Of a stretch of 64,000 nt of DNA, positions 1 through 9,540 are shown piece by piece; position 1 is the first letter of the stretch; every line of letters starts with the position of its first letter. The notes under the pieces are model-generated. The model searched no databases and had not been told where the DNA came from. It saw only the letters and a program-made list of their open reading frames with translations. The stretch is from Cybelea sp963824595. Its GTDB lineage: Bacteria; Vulcanimicrobiota; Vulcanimicrobiia; Vulcanimicrobiales; Vulcanimicrobiaceae. Made by a program: the position numbers and the translations under genes. The stretch spans positions 62,001 to 126,000 of the forward strand of contig CAWGPY010000004.1 in the NCBI GenBank assembly GCA_963824595.1, in the 5' to 3' direction.

Positions 1-750
1 CCCTACGGAACCTTCGATCCGCTCGTCTACGCTCAGACGGCTGCGTCGTCGTTTACGGTCGGCGCCGAGCGACGCAGCGGCAATCGCGCCTTCGTGGCCG
101 TGACGCTCCATATATCCGGCCGGCCGAAAACGACCTCACGCGTCACAGCGGTTCTGACCCGTCATGGCGGCCGCTACACGATCGGCGACCTGCTCTACCC
201 GCAGCCGCGCTACTACAACTTCGGCCCAATCGCCGATCTGCGCGAATTTCTCATGCTGATCGGCGCGATGCCCCTCGACTCCGATGCGCGACGCAGCGCA
301 ACCAGCGCGGCCGGGGTGGTCAAAGCCTTCTACACGTTGTACCTCGCGAGCCACGGGCACATCGAGGAACACATGCTCCAAGCCAAAGCGCTGCTGGATG
401 GCGCCCTCTTCGAAGACCTTTCCAACTCCTACGCTACCGGCGGAGGCTTTACCGTCCGCACCTGCCTCGATTGCCGTGGCGGCGTACCGTTCGATCTCTT
501 TGCAAACGCCTCATCGCCCGCGTCGTCGTACGCAGCCGGGGCGCCTCGGAGAGAAGGGAACGGCATTCTCGTTCCGGTCTCATTCCGGTCCCCCGGCAAC
601 CGCTCCGTGACCGAGAGCCGTATCGCGGTCGTTGTCTACCGGCGCGGCGCCTGGTACGTCATCGGCAATATCCTCTACGACGAGCCCCGCTACTACTATG
701 CAGGTGCCGTCAGCGATTTACTCAGATTCCTTGGGGCCTGGAACTGTTGA
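1..750 (+). CDS. Partial protein with two copies of a DUF3828/NTF2-like domain
   Basis: The reading frame is open from base 1, so the true start lies outside the window; GTG at 94 is only the first internal start. The visible protein contains the end of one domain and a complete second copy. Both copies end alike: YTIGDLLYPQPRYYNFGPIADLREFL near residue 60-80 matches YVIGNILYDEPRYYYAGAVSDLLRFL at the C-terminus (shown here as equivalent segments). The second copy opens with AAGVVKAFYTLYL, which resembles the start of DUF3828 (NTF2-like) domains. Function unknown; family assignment is by pattern only. Convergent with the next gene, 32 bases away. Confidence 0.7.
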   Translation, partial: PYGTFDPLVYAQTAASSFTVGAERRSGNRAFVAVTLHISGRPKTTSRVTAVLTRHGGRYTIGDLLYPQPRYYNFGPIADLREFLMLIGAMPLDSDARRSATSAAGVVKAFYTLYLASHGHIEEHMLQAKALLDGALFEDLSNSYATGGGFTVRTCLDCRGGVPFDLFANASSPASSYAAGAPRREGNGILVPVSFRSPGNRSVTESRIAVVVYRRGAWYVIGNILYDEPRYYYAGAVSDLLRFLGAWNC

Positions 751-782
751 TTCTCAGCGATCGCCGGCGCGCGGTTGTCTCG

Positions 783-1880
783 CTAATGTAAGGCATCGAG
801 CGCCGTCTTCGCTCGTGCGAATGCTGGATCGATCGAGAGCGCCGTGCGGTATTCCTTTGCCGCCCCTTCTCGTCTGCCGGCTGCCTCAAGCGCGCGTCCA
901 AGCCCAAAATGTGCGCGCGCGCTCTGCGGATTATCGCCGACGTTGAGCCCCAGCACGGCGAGGGCGGTGTCCGCGTGCCCCATTTTCAAACATTGGTACC
1001 CGACAAAATCGACCGCATCGGCGGTCGGCGTCGCCGAAAGATCGGGCGTCGCCCGAAACTCCCGGTACGTCCAAACGGCCGCATGCGGATCGTCCCGCTC
1101 GTCGTAGATGCGAGCGATCATCTCTTGTAAGGGCGTGCGGTCCCACTGCGACGGCGAAAATATAGCGCGCGGAAGACTCGGGTTGATGTCGATCCTGCTG
1201 TCGCCGCCTGAATCGAGCACCTTGCCGGTCGCCGAATCTACTTCCCGAAAGGAATGACTCATCATCATCCCGCCTTCGGCGCGGTAGTCCCCGAAGACAT
1301 TATAGGTATGATATCGCCGGCCGTACGCATGCATCGGGACGACCTCGCTGCGCCCGTCGATGAGGAACGTCTGCGAGTCCACGAAATAATCCTCATGAAA
1401 ACCGTCGGCGAGCACGCCGTGCAGCACGTACACCGTCTTCCCCAAGAAGCGCCGGGTGCCGCCGTAGGTAAATGCCGTTCCGGCAGCGCGATAGTTCACG
1501 AGTGCATCGTCGAACATCGCGGAGTGCCGCGCTGTACGAGCTGCCTCGGCGCCGGTGCGCACGACGATTCCTGGATCCGGGTAGTACTCCCAAGCGCTTC
1601 CGTCGTAGCCCTCATGAAGCTCGTCGAGTTCGTGCTCCGGGCTCCCAATCACGCGATAGAAGGGCCGCATCTGCGCGACGTACGTGTTGTCGAGATAAAA
1701 GTCACCTTCCCGGTACCAACCATGCCGCACGAAGGAGTGCACCGCGAGGATCGCCTCCATGCCGCCAAGCGCCGCGACGTGCTGCGCCACGATTTCGTCG
1801 ACCGACGGGGTCGCCGGCGCAACCGAGCCCGCCCCAAGCAATACCAAACCCAAGCCAAGACAAAAAATGCCTCTACGCAT
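783..1880 (-). CDS. Secreted protein with C-terminal TPR repeat
   Basis: A 365-residue exported protein. I start it at ATG 1880 rather than GTG 1898, because AGGGGAA lies about six bases upstream and because this puts MRRGIF plus a hydrophobic stretch at the N-terminus as a signal peptide. The mature start, DEIVAQHVAALGG, is typical of secreted proteins resembling outer-membrane lipoprotein-sorting or peptidase-associated domains. The last 60 or so residues (ARAHFGLGRALEAAGRREGAA) form a TPR unit. No catalytic motif is visible. Likely periplasmic; function unknown. Confidence 0.75.
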   Translation of the reverse strand: MRRGIFCLGLGLVLLGAGSVAPATPSVDEIVAQHVAALGGMEAILAVHSFVRHGWYREGDFYLDNTYVAQMRPFYRVIGSPEHELDELHEGYDGSAWEYYPDPGIVVRTGAEAARTARHSAMFDDALVNYRAAGTAFTYGGTRRFLGKTVYVLHGVLADGFHEDYFVDSQTFLIDGRSEVVPMHAYGRRYHTYNVFGDYRAEGGMMMSHSFREVDSATGKVLDSGGDSRIDINPSLPRAIFSPSQWDRTPLQEMIARIYDERDDPHAAVWTYREFRATPDLSATPTADAVDFVGYQCLKMGHADTALAVLGLNVGDNPQSARAHFGLGRALEAAGRREGAAKEYRTALSIDPAFARAKTALDALH

Positions 1881-1948
1881 GTCGAGTTCCCCTAACACTT
1901 AATAATTTAGTTGATAGCGTTCAATCTGTCAAGGAGCGGACTCGTGCG

Positions 1949-3391
1949 TCAGCCCGATTCAGCGGCTCGAACGACCTGCTCGATCATGCTGCCGAAAACG
2001 ATGCCGTGAAACGGCAGGATGCCGTACCAATAAAAATAGCCCCACACCCCGCGCGGTTCGAAGAACGCCGTCTGCACGAACCGGCTTCTCGCCGCCGAAA
2101 GCGGCTCGGCTTCAAACTGCAGCCACGCGCGACCGGGAAGTACCATCTCCGCGCGCAGGCGCAACATCTCGCCCGGCCGATACTCCTCGACCCGCCAGAA
2201 GTCCACCGCGTCGCCGACACGAAGGTTCTTCATCGACCGGCGCCCTCGCCGCAGCCCGGTGCCGCCGACGGCGCGGTCGATCCAACCGCGTGCTCGCCAG
2301 AGGAAGCCGGCGGCGAGCCAGCCGCGCTCCCCGCCGAGCGAAGAGAAAACCTCGGCCGTGCGGGGCGCCGCGGCGTTGACGGTGCGCTCGCGCCGATCGA
2401 CGAGCATCCCCTCGTCCAGACCGGTGAAATCGCCCTTCGGCGTTTGGGCGGCAAATGCGTCAAACCACGTCGTCTCGCGATCCGCGCTCTGCGACCGATC
2501 CAGCGCGAGTGCGAGCGCCTCATCGAACGATTGCGGATGAATCGACGGAAAATCGCGCCGGGCGCGCTCGTCGCGGACCACGACTTCGTTGTAGAGACCC
2601 TGGATCAAAGGCTGCGCCAGCGACGCCGGTATCGGCGTGATCAGATGCACCCAGTACGACGACAGCTTGGGGGTAAACAGCGGGACCACCAGGATGGAGC
2701 GCCGCAAGCCGCGCGCGGCCGCGTAACGCAACATCATCTCGCGATAGGTTAGGACCGTGGCTCCGCCGATTTCATAGATGCGGCTTTCAGACGATAGCGA
2801 CAGTGCCCCGGCGAGATACGACAATACGTCGCGGACGCCGATCGGCTGGCAGCGCGTCTGCACCCACCGCGGCGCGATCATCACGGGAAGGCGTTCGGTT
2901 AGGTAACGGATCATTTCGAAGCTGATCGATCCGCTTCCGATTATTTGCGCGGCGCGAAACTCGATGACCGGAACTCCGCAGTCGCGCAACACGCTGCCCA
3001 CCTCATGGCGGCTGCGCAAATGCTTCGACAGCGTTTCTTGGTCGCTCCCGAGGCCGCCGAGGTAGACGATGAGCCGAGTTCCGGCTTCCTTCGCCGCATT
3101 GCCGAACTTCCGCGCTCCCTCGCGGTCGGCGGCCGCGAACTCCTTGGTCGAACCCATCGAGTGCACGAGATAGTAGGCGACGTCGCAGCCCTGCAGGGCC
3201 GTCCTCAAGGCGGCGGAGTCATGGATGCTGCCCTCGGCGATCTCGACACCGCACGGAAATCGGCCGCGCAGGCGATGCGCCGCGCGCGCAAAGCAGCGCA
3301 CGGCATATCCGTGGTCGTGCAGGCGCGGCACGAGTCGTCCGCCGATATAGCCGGTCGCCCCGGTCACAAGAACGCGCATCGCCGCCGGCAT
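1949..3391 (-). CDS. NAD(P)-binding SDR-family epimerase with DUF2867 domain
   Basis: The N-terminal Rossmann domain begins MRVLVTGATGYIGGRL, the GxxGxxG nucleotide-binding motif of extended/atypical short-chain dehydrogenases (NmrA-like). The C-terminal half (from about residue 330) has the DUF2867 pattern that often follows this fold in about 480-residue proteins. The start ATG overlaps the stop of the upstream gene (TAATG), so the two are translationally coupled. Substrate unknown; proteins of this architecture are usually annotated as putative NADH-binding or nucleoside-diphosphate-sugar epimerases. Confidence 0.85.
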   Translation of the reverse strand: MPAAMRVLVTGATGYIGGRLVPRLHDHGYAVRCFARAAHRLRGRFPCGVEIAEGSIHDSAALRTALQGCDVAYYLVHSMGSTKEFAAADREGARKFGNAAKEAGTRLIVYLGGLGSDQETLSKHLRSRHEVGSVLRDCGVPVIEFRAAQIIGSGSISFEMIRYLTERLPVMIAPRWVQTRCQPIGVRDVLSYLAGALSLSSESRIYEIGGATVLTYREMMLRYAAARGLRRSILVVPLFTPKLSSYWVHLITPIPASLAQPLIQGLYNEVVVRDERARRDFPSIHPQSFDEALALALDRSQSADRETTWFDAFAAQTPKGDFTGLDEGMLVDRRERTVNAAAPRTAEVFSSLGGERGWLAAGFLWRARGWIDRAVGGTGLRRGRRSMKNLRVGDAVDFWRVEEYRPGEMLRLRAEMVLPGRAWLQFEAEPLSAARSRFVQTAFFEPRGVWGYFYWYGILPFHGIVFGSMIEQVVRAAESG

Positions 3392-3963
3392 TAGTACCCT
3401 CGAGCGCGGATGCGGTGAACGGCGCCTAAGACGTACGGAATCTCGCCGAGCGTGAAGCGCTCCGAAGTGCCGACGGCGAGGACGTACCGCTGCGGAAGAG
3501 TCGCCCGGTCCATCGTGACGGCGATCGAGTACGTCCCGGAAGAAAGGTGCAGTTGCCGGTCGGGCGTCGTGAGATACGAGACTCGCGAGAACGGCTCGTA
3601 GAACGGTTGTGCTCGATCGAACGGCACCGTCGCGACGACGCGGGCGGAGGAGTCGCGGACGACCACGCGAGGTCGTCCGGGGTTGGCGGCGTCGGCTTTT
3701 TCGATCGAGACGTTCAACGGCACCGTCAGGGAATCGCGCACGACGAAATGATAGACGTCACGTTGTCCCGCAGCGAGGCGCCCGTAATACGCCCACGATT
3801 TTTCGGGGTCGGGAATCACGACCGCATGCCGAGCGTCGCGAGGCGAGCACGAAAAACGCGGGTCGTGGGCGCATGCGGTTTGCGCGCCAAACCAACCGAA
3901 CGCAAACCAAACGATTGTCGCGAGGGCCAATCCTACGAGGATTGGTTTAGACCAGTACCTCAA
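3391..3963 (-). CDS. Membrane-anchored periplasmic protein, unknown function
   Basis: A 190-residue protein with one N-terminal membrane segment (PILVGLALATIVWFAFGWFG) and a predicted extracytoplasmic beta-rich domain. Two cysteines follow shortly after the membrane segment. It starts at TTG directly abutting the TGA of the upstream HAF-repeat gene, and its own TAA overlaps the ATG of the SDR gene, so all three belong to one coupled operon. I do not recognise the family. Confidence 0.7.
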   Translation of the reverse strand: MRYWSKPILVGLALATIVWFAFGWFGAQTACAHDPRFSCSPRDARHAVVIPDPEKSWAYYGRLAAGQRDVYHFVVRDSLTVPLNVSIEKADAANPGRPRVVVRDSSARVVATVPFDRAQPFYEPFSRVSYLTTPDRQLHLSSGTYSIAVTMDRATLPQRYVLAVGTSERFTLGEIPYVLGAVHRIRARGY

Positions 3964-5112
3964 TCAAGGGATCCATACCACCGCGTGCCACGCGGCCGTG
4001 CTCGGCGAGTACGCGGAGCCGAGGATGGCGCCGGCGGTGTCGATCGCATACGCCTGGGAACTCGTGAACGTGTTCGGCAGGTACTGCTGAAGGTCGAGCG
4101 CCGTCTTCGCGCTGCCTTTCCAGAGCAGCGCATGGAGCGCGTTCGTGCCGCTGAAGTGCCCGTATCCCACTTGCACGTTCCCGTGGGCAGCGCGAGCGCA
4201 CGAATCATTGAAGCCGGTGGGCTGGAGATCGACCATGCTCGCGGCAGTGCCGTGCCACAGAAGCGCGTGGGCCACCGACATCCCAGCGGGCGTTCCGCAG
4301 CCGACCTCGCTGCGGTGCCCCAACCCCGTCGCGTAGGCGCTCGACACGGTTGACGGCGTGAGGTCGACCGCGCTTGCAGCGGTGCCGTGCCAAAGAACGG
4401 CATGGTTGGTATTCGTCGCGCTCGAGAAGGCGTAGCCCGCCTGGGCGTTGCCGCGCACCACGTACGCCTCGGAATACGCAAAGCCGGCCGGATTCAAGTC
4501 AACGGGCGCCTTCAACTGCCCGAGCTTCCATAGGAGCGCGTGCTGCAGTGATCCGCCGGATCCTGCGATGAAGGTTCCGTCCGTGCCGTACGCGTTCGAT
4601 CCCGGCGAACAACTTCCGCAACTCCCCGCGGGGTTGAGATCGGTGAAGGCGTGCGAAGAGCCTTGCCACAATGCGGCGTGGGCAAATCCGAAGTAGCCGC
4701 CGTTATTCGTAATGAGGGTTCCGACGATCAGCGAGCCGCCGGCGCCATACGCCCAACCTTCGGCATAGAATTGCGGCAAGAGGACGACCGGGATCGAGCT
4801 GGGCCCCGACCACGCGAGCGGGTAGTAGATCTTGGCCGAGCAATCCTTGCCGCACGAGATGGTGTGATCGAAGTACGCGCCGGCCTGCGCCTTGGGACTC
4901 TCGCCGTAACCGTACGCATCTTTGCCGTTCGGTCCTGGGCCGAGATCGTAGTAGGTGTAGGCCCGCGTCAAGAACGCCGCGCCGCTCGCAAAGGCGGCGC
5001 TGCTCGCGAAGGCCGCGCCCCTTGGAGTGAGATTCGATTGGTTTCCGCCGGAGCACGCAGCGAGAAGAAGGGCGGTGAAGGTGACGACCGACGCGCCTCT
5101 ACGTGAGTTCAT
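3964..5112 (-). CDS. HAF-repeat extracellular lipoprotein
   Basis: The signal peptide ends in the lipobox LLAAC near residue 20, predicting a lipid-anchored envelope protein. The rest is built of repeats around HALLWxGTAASxVDL and HAVVW, the pattern of the HAF family of extracellular repeats (short strands forming a propeller-like array). AAGGA lies about eight bases before ATG 5112. First gene of a three-gene coupled operon. HAF-repeat proteins have no assigned biochemical role; a surface-binding or adhesive function is inference. Confidence 0.85.
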   Translation of the reverse strand: MNSRRGASVVTFTALLLAACSGGNQSNLTPRGAAFASSAAFASGAAFLTRAYTYYDLGPGPNGKDAYGYGESPKAQAGAYFDHTISCGKDCSAKIYYPLAWSGPSSIPVVLLPQFYAEGWAYGAGGSLIVGTLITNNGGYFGFAHAALWQGSSHAFTDLNPAGSCGSCSPGSNAYGTDGTFIAGSGGSLQHALLWKLGQLKAPVDLNPAGFAYSEAYVVRGNAQAGYAFSSATNTNHAVLWHGTAASAVDLTPSTVSSAYATGLGHRSEVGCGTPAGMSVAHALLWHGTAASMVDLQPTGFNDSCARAAHGNVQVGYGHFSGTNALHALLWKGSAKTALDLQQYLPNTFTSSQAYAIDTAGAILGSAYSPSTAAWHAVVWIP

Positions 5113-5160
5113 GTGTGGTCCTTCACGCCGCGCCGGACCGTTTCTTGCAACCCGTGGGAT

Positions 5161-7626
5161 TTACGGCCGAGCGATCCGAGACGCAAGGGCGACCGCGGCC
5201 TCCTCGGTCCATTGCGAGCCGAGCGCCATGAGCTCGTCGATGCGCTCGCCTTGTGCTTTTCGAAGTGCAGCGACGACGCGATCGTACTCTTGCCGCTCGG
5301 TATAGTCGCGGCAGGCACCAAACGACTGCAACCGCGCTTCGACGAAACCCAGCAACGCCGCCGCATACTCCCGCTGCTTCTCCTCTCGAGGCTCGCTCGA
5401 GCCGCTCTGCAATGCCGCGATCGCGGCGACGTGCTGGAGGACGAACGCCATCAGCACCGGCGAGCGCACGTCTTGCACTGCCTCCAGCGCTTGCGACGCA
5501 CAGGAACGGGCATCGTCAAAACACTCGAGCGCTACGAGATACGCCGTCATGTTGCTCAAATCGGCCGCTTCCGAACGACGATTACGCGTGGCGGCATGGC
5601 CGGCGCGGGCCTCTTCCGCTCGATGCAACGCGGCGGCCGGGTCGCCCGCCTCGAACTCGACTTCCGCGAGGTGCCCGGCGATCGATGCGGCCGGTCTCTC
5701 GAGGCCCAGCGTAACGTAGAGCGCCAGCGCTTCGCCGTACAACACACGCGCCCCGTCAACGTCTTTGCGGCGAGAGCGAACCGTTCCGAGATCGCTGAGA
5801 ACTAATGCCTGCAGACGGCGATTCGCGAGGCGCTCGGCGGCGGCCAGCGCCTCCTGCAAAAGGTCTTCGCCCTCGGAGGCGTTGCCGGTCGCCGCAAGAG
5901 CGCTTCCGGCCGCGTGTTGCACGCGCGCTAGCTGCAGATCGTCGAGCGTGGAACGCAGGCGTAACGCCTGTTCCGCCGACGCGAGCGATGATGCCGATTC
6001 ACCGAGCGCCCCGGAGAGCTCGGCGTCCGCCACGTAGAGCCGCGCGAGTTCGTCGGCGCCGGTCTCGTGGGTAATCGAATCTAACGCCAGCCGAACCCAG
6101 CGGCGTCCTTCTACGGGAGAAAGCGAGTACCAAAGCCGTGCGAGAGCTCCGGCAAGAAGCGAGCCGGAGCGCGGATCGTTTCGCGCCTCGAGCGACCACC
6201 CGAGCGCGGCGCGGAAGTTGTCGAGCTCGGCCTCGGCTTCGCGAAACCACCCCCGCTCGGACGCACCGTACCAATCCCGATCGAGCCGGGCGGCTACCCC
6301 AAGGAGCGCGAGTGCGTGGCGCTCCGACAACGCCCGTCCTTCACCTCGGGCTGCCAGCTTTTCCAACGCGTACTGCCGGGTGGCGTCGAGTAAATGATAG
6401 CGCGCTCTGTCGTACGAGAAGTCGGCCGTCACGAGCGACCGGCCGATGAGCGACGACAGCAGCCCTAAGACGTCGTGTCGAGCGAGGGTTTCGTCGCCGC
6501 ATACGGTCGTCGCAGTGTCGAGCGTAAAGCCGCCGACGAAGACGGCGAGCCGATCGAAGAGCAGCTGCTCCTGCAGTGAGAGCAGCTCGTAACTCCAGTC
6601 GATGACGGCGCGCATCGTTCTATGGCGCGGAACCGACGCTTGCGGCGCTCCGGTCAGCACATCGAAGGCTCGGTCGAGGCGGTCGCAGATCTCTTGTGGG
6701 GAGAGTACGTTCGCGCGTGCCGCCGCAAGTTCCAGGGCGAGGGGCAAGCCGTCGAGACGCCGGCAGATCTCGACGACGGCCGTTACGTTCTCCGCGGTGA
6801 GCGCGAAACGGGTTACCGCGGCTTTGACGCGGTCGACAAAGAGAGCGACGGCGCCGTACTTCGCCGCCTCGACGGGCGAAGGACGGGTTTGCTCCGGAAC
6901 CGCGAGCGACGGGATTCGATAGACTCGCTCGCCCGCGATGCCCAGGTCCTCTCGGCTGGTAGCCAGCAGAGCGACGGTCGGACACTCGCGCAGCAGGGAA
7001 CCGGCTACCGTGCGTACTTGCGCGATGACGTGTTCGCAGTTGTCGAAAATGATGAGCAGACGTTTGTGCGCCAGAAAGGCGCCCAGCGTATCGAGCAAAG
7101 ATCGCTGCGGCGACTCTTGGACGCGCAACGCCGCCGCAAGCGCGTGCGGGACGAGGCTCGGATCTGCGAGCGGCGCGAGTTCGACGAACCAAACGCCGTG
7201 CGGGAACTGGTTCAGCACGCGCCGTCCAACCTCCACCGCGGCACGCGTCTTCCCGGCTCCCCCGGTCCCGACGATGCTGACGAGCGGGGCGCCCGCTACG
7301 AGATCCGCGATCTCCTGAACCACCGCGTCGCGCCCGAGAAACGAGGTAAGCTGTCGCGGCAGATTCTGGAGCGGCGCGCGTTCTCGCTCGACGCGGCGCG
7401 GACCGCGCGAACGGTGGGCGGAACGCTCGAGCAGCTGTCGCGCTTCTTCGGAAAGCGCGAGCGCGTCGGCGATGCGCTCCAGCGTAGCTCGATAGGGCGC
7501 CCTGCGAAACCCGCGCTCTAAGGCGCTGACGGCCTGCGCGCTGATGAGCGCCCGGTCTGCGAGCGCCTGCTGCGACAGACCGGCCTGCACCCGGAACTTC
7601 CTGAGAAGCGCCGGCAGCTCTTCGAT
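5161..7626 (-). CDS. Xre HTH / NB-ARC ATPase / TPR transcriptional regulator
   Basis: A large one-component STAND-type regulator. Residues 1-60 form an Xre-type helix-turn-helix (LSQQALADRALISAQAVSALERG). An NB-ARC ATPase follows, with Walker A GTGGAGKT and Walker B LLIIFDNCEH, and the C-terminal 400 residues are TPR-like helices. The first conventional start is GTG 7590, but the HTH's first helix (EELPALLRKFRV) lies in frame upstream. An in-frame stop at 7681-7683 leaves no ATG, GTG or TTG between. I extend the gene to ATC 7626 as the most natural start. It overlaps no gene; the propeller lipoprotein gene ends 14 bases upstream. Confidence 0.85.
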   Translation of the reverse strand: MEELPALLRKFRVQAGLSQQALADRALISAQAVSALERGFRRAPYRATLERIADALALSEEARQLLERSAHRSRGPRRVERERAPLQNLPRQLTSFLGRDAVVQEIADLVAGAPLVSIVGTGGAGKTRAAVEVGRRVLNQFPHGVWFVELAPLADPSLVPHALAAALRVQESPQRSLLDTLGAFLAHKRLLIIFDNCEHVIAQVRTVAGSLLRECPTVALLATSREDLGIAGERVYRIPSLAVPEQTRPSPVEAAKYGAVALFVDRVKAAVTRFALTAENVTAVVEICRRLDGLPLALELAAARANVLSPQEICDRLDRAFDVLTGAPQASVPRHRTMRAVIDWSYELLSLQEQLLFDRLAVFVGGFTLDTATTVCGDETLARHDVLGLLSSLIGRSLVTADFSYDRARYHLLDATRQYALEKLAARGEGRALSERHALALLGVAARLDRDWYGASERGWFREAEAELDNFRAALGWSLEARNDPRSGSLLAGALARLWYSLSPVEGRRWVRLALDSITHETGADELARLYVADAELSGALGESASSLASAEQALRLRSTLDDLQLARVQHAAGSALAATGNASEGEDLLQEALAAAERLANRRLQALVLSDLGTVRSRRKDVDGARVLYGEALALYVTLGLERPAASIAGHLAEVEFEAGDPAAALHRAEEARAGHAATRNRRSEAADLSNMTAYLVALECFDDARSCASQALEAVQDVRSPVLMAFVLQHVAAIAALQSGSSEPREEKQREYAAALLGFVEARLQSFGACRDYTERQEYDRVVAALRKAQGERIDELMALGSQWTEEAAVALASRIARP

Positions 7627-7639
7627 GAGCCTACGCGAC

Positions 7640-8611
7640 CTAACTACCCGGCGCGGGCGCGATTCCGGACGGAGGATCGGTCACCCCGCCGAGTATTTGC
7701 AAAAGGTACGCAACCAACCCCTGGAGATTGACCGCGTCGATGTAGCCGGCACCGTCGGCGACCCATAGATTTTGAGGATTGCTGTGATCGAAGTTTATGT
7801 TGATCGGCTTGATGAGGCCGCCGAGAACGATCGGTGCAAAGATCGTGCACGAACTGCCCTGGCACTTGAAGACCCCGAGGAGCTGATCGACGTAATACAA
7901 GTTGCCGCTACGGTCGAAGGCCACGCCGCCGGCCTTCAAGATTCCGGACGCGAAGAGCGTGCCGGTACCAGCGCAGCCCGTAAACTCCACGATCGCACCG
8001 GTCAACTTGATCGGATCGTTGAAGCTCCAATAGCAGTTGCCGTGCGAATCGATGGCGATGCCCTCGCCTTGCACCGGATCGGTGCCATAGGTCAGCGTGC
8101 GCGACGGCGCGTTCTGCCGGTTCAGATAGACGCTAACGCTCCCCGCACCCCCTCCGGCGGCGGCGCCGTTCGAAACGGCGACGAGCTCCCGGCTCGGCGT
8201 GGCGTCCACGTTGACGGGAACCTCGCCGTTATCCGAAAGCGTCGCCTTCGGGCCTTGCGGTCCTCGGCGCGTCGTGCGATAGAGAAGGACGTTCGATGCC
8301 CCGGAATTCGCGACGTACCAGTGGCCGTCGGGTGTCGTCACCATACCCATCGGTTTCGAGAATCCCGAACTCAGCGTCTCGTAGGAGGTCAGCGTGTAGC
8401 TTTTGCTGCTGCGCTTGTAAACGACGACCTCGTTGCTGGCGGGTTGTGACGAATACATGAAATCGTTGCCGTAGAAATGGGTCGCCGGTTGTGCCGACGT
8501 CGGTGTCGTGCCGAAGTCGAGCTGCCTCGGGGCGGGCAAATTTTGAGCGCACCCACTCGCTGCGAGGGCGATGGCAAAATGCAAGAAACGTCGAGCTACA
8601 AAGCCAGACAT
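7640..8611 (-). CDS. Secreted beta-propeller lipoprotein (NHL/SMP-30-like)
   Basis: The signal peptide ends in the lipobox LAASGC around residue 22. The remainder carries repeated blades with motifs such as KPMGMVTTPDGHWYVAN, GEGIAIDSHGNCYW and GVAFDRSGNLYYVD, typical of NHL/SMP-30-type propellers. A GAGG motif sits eight bases before ATG 8611. It lies just upstream of the NB-ARC regulator on the same strand. No catalytic residues of a true gluconolactonase can be recognised. Probably a surface-exposed binding protein. Confidence 0.85.
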   Translation of the reverse strand: MSGFVARRFLHFAIALAASGCAQNLPAPRQLDFGTTPTSAQPATHFYGNDFMYSSQPASNEVVVYKRSSKSYTLTSYETLSSGFSKPMGMVTTPDGHWYVANSGASNVLLYRTTRRGPQGPKATLSDNGEVPVNVDATPSRELVAVSNGAAAGGGAGSVSVYLNRQNAPSRTLTYGTDPVQGEGIAIDSHGNCYWSFNDPIKLTGAIVEFTGCAGTGTLFASGILKAGGVAFDRSGNLYYVDQLLGVFKCQGSSCTIFAPIVLGGLIKPININFDHSNPQNLWVADGAGYIDAVNLQGLVAYLLQILGGVTDPPSGIAPAPGS

Positions 8612-8718
8612 GCTAGTAACCTCACTCTGCTTTTCGACCGGCCCGCGGCCGGTCCCTGGTACCCCGCCTCACGTCGCATCGGGTACCCCGGCGGGTCGCG
8701 CCGGCCCGGTCCAAAGGA

Positions 8719-8745
8719 AGAAGGCCCGCTTGGCGCGAGCCTTCT
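8719..8745 (-). terminator. Possible intrinsic terminator for the small lipoprotein gene
   Basis: AGAAGGC (8719-8725) and GCCTTCT (8739-8745) form a seven-base stem with a 13-base loop, 22 bases beyond the lipoprotein stop. Read on the minus strand, the stem is followed by TCCTTT, a weak U-tract. The short stem and imperfect tract keep this uncertain. Confidence 0.4.
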
Positions 8746-8767
8746 CTACCCCAGCAGCAGCCAGACT

Positions 8768-9193
8768 TTACAGAGTGACCTTCACCGTCACGCTCAGGTG
8801 GCGGCCCTTGGCGTCTTTCACGGTGAAATGTCCGCTGCCGAGAACGGCCCCTAGGATCGTGAAAGTCGTCGCCTTCGTGCCGCTCGACGGCGAGATGACC
8901 ACTATCCCCTTCGTATCGTTGGTCAGCGTGAACGTGCCGTCGCCGTAGCCCGCTTCGCGGAACTTACAATCGACGATGCCGAGGAGGACGATATGGACGT
9001 GCTTGCCGCAGGACGAGATGATCTTGCGTACGTCCGGCGACGCTACGCCCGAACCGGACTGCGCCGAAAGTGCCGTCGCGTTCGTCGGGATGTAGCTCGA
9101 GCTCCCAGGCGTCTGCCCGTGGCACGCCACCATGGTAAGCGAGAGCGCTACCGCTGCGGCTGCGAATCCGACTCGTTGAAGATTGAATCGCAT
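8768..9193 (-). CDS. Small lipoprotein with C-terminal beta-sandwich-like domain
   Basis: I start at ATG 9193 because AAGGAG lies six bases upstream; the longer frame to 9295 has a non-signal N-terminus. The 141-residue product has a signal peptide ending LTMVAC, a Ser/Thr-rich linker, two cysteines (SSCGKHVHIV, IVDCKF) and a C-terminal segment GHFTVKDAKGRHLSVTVKVTL. The last part resembles the bacterial-surface Ig-like ending found in many exported proteins of this type. Function unknown. It is followed by a candidate terminator. Confidence 0.75.
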   Translation of the reverse strand: MRFNLQRVGFAAAAVALSLTMVACHGQTPGSSSYIPTNATALSAQSGSGVASPDVRKIISSCGKHVHIVLLGIVDCKFREAGYGDGTFTLTNDTKGIVVISPSSGTKATTFTILGAVLGSGHFTVKDAKGRHLSVTVKVTL

Positions 9194-9540
9194 GAGTTGC
9201 TCCTTTGCCTTTAGCGCTCGAGTTGTGCTTGATGCCGAGGGAGGTCTCGAGCAGCCCCTTCCGCGGACTGATCCATCCGAGGAGATCGAAGTCATAGCAG
9301 GAGGTTAGTGCAGCTGCCGAGCCGTTGCCACATACAGCCGCAACCGTGTCAAAAAAGTGTATGAACTAACTGTATGAGTCGGAGCGGTCGCTCCCCGAGC
9401 CGGCGGCAGGAAGCGCCCGCCGGCAGCGACGGCTCGTGCGGCCGGACCTATCTCTGCATGGCGGGTGCGACGGGCAGCAACGAGTACAAGACCTACTCCG
9501 GGCCAGCCGGGTGGGGAAGTTCGAACGGTATCAACGCGTT
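9194..9540. other. Gene-free interval, no recognised function
   Basis: I find no convincing coding frame here. It holds the upstream region of the small lipoprotein gene and a GC-rich hairpin at 9399-9424 (GCCGGCGG and CCGCCGGC around a ten-base loop) that lacks a T-tract. The opposite-strand 9305-9625 frame reads into the exonuclease gene and looks like a shadow. Confidence 0.6.

Noticed and set aside
1472..2752. Plus-strand frame of 426 codons
   Set aside because: Antisense to the TPR protein and SDR genes; no motif.
9399..9424. GC-rich hairpin
   Set aside because: No T-tract on either strand and too far from a gene end to call a terminator.
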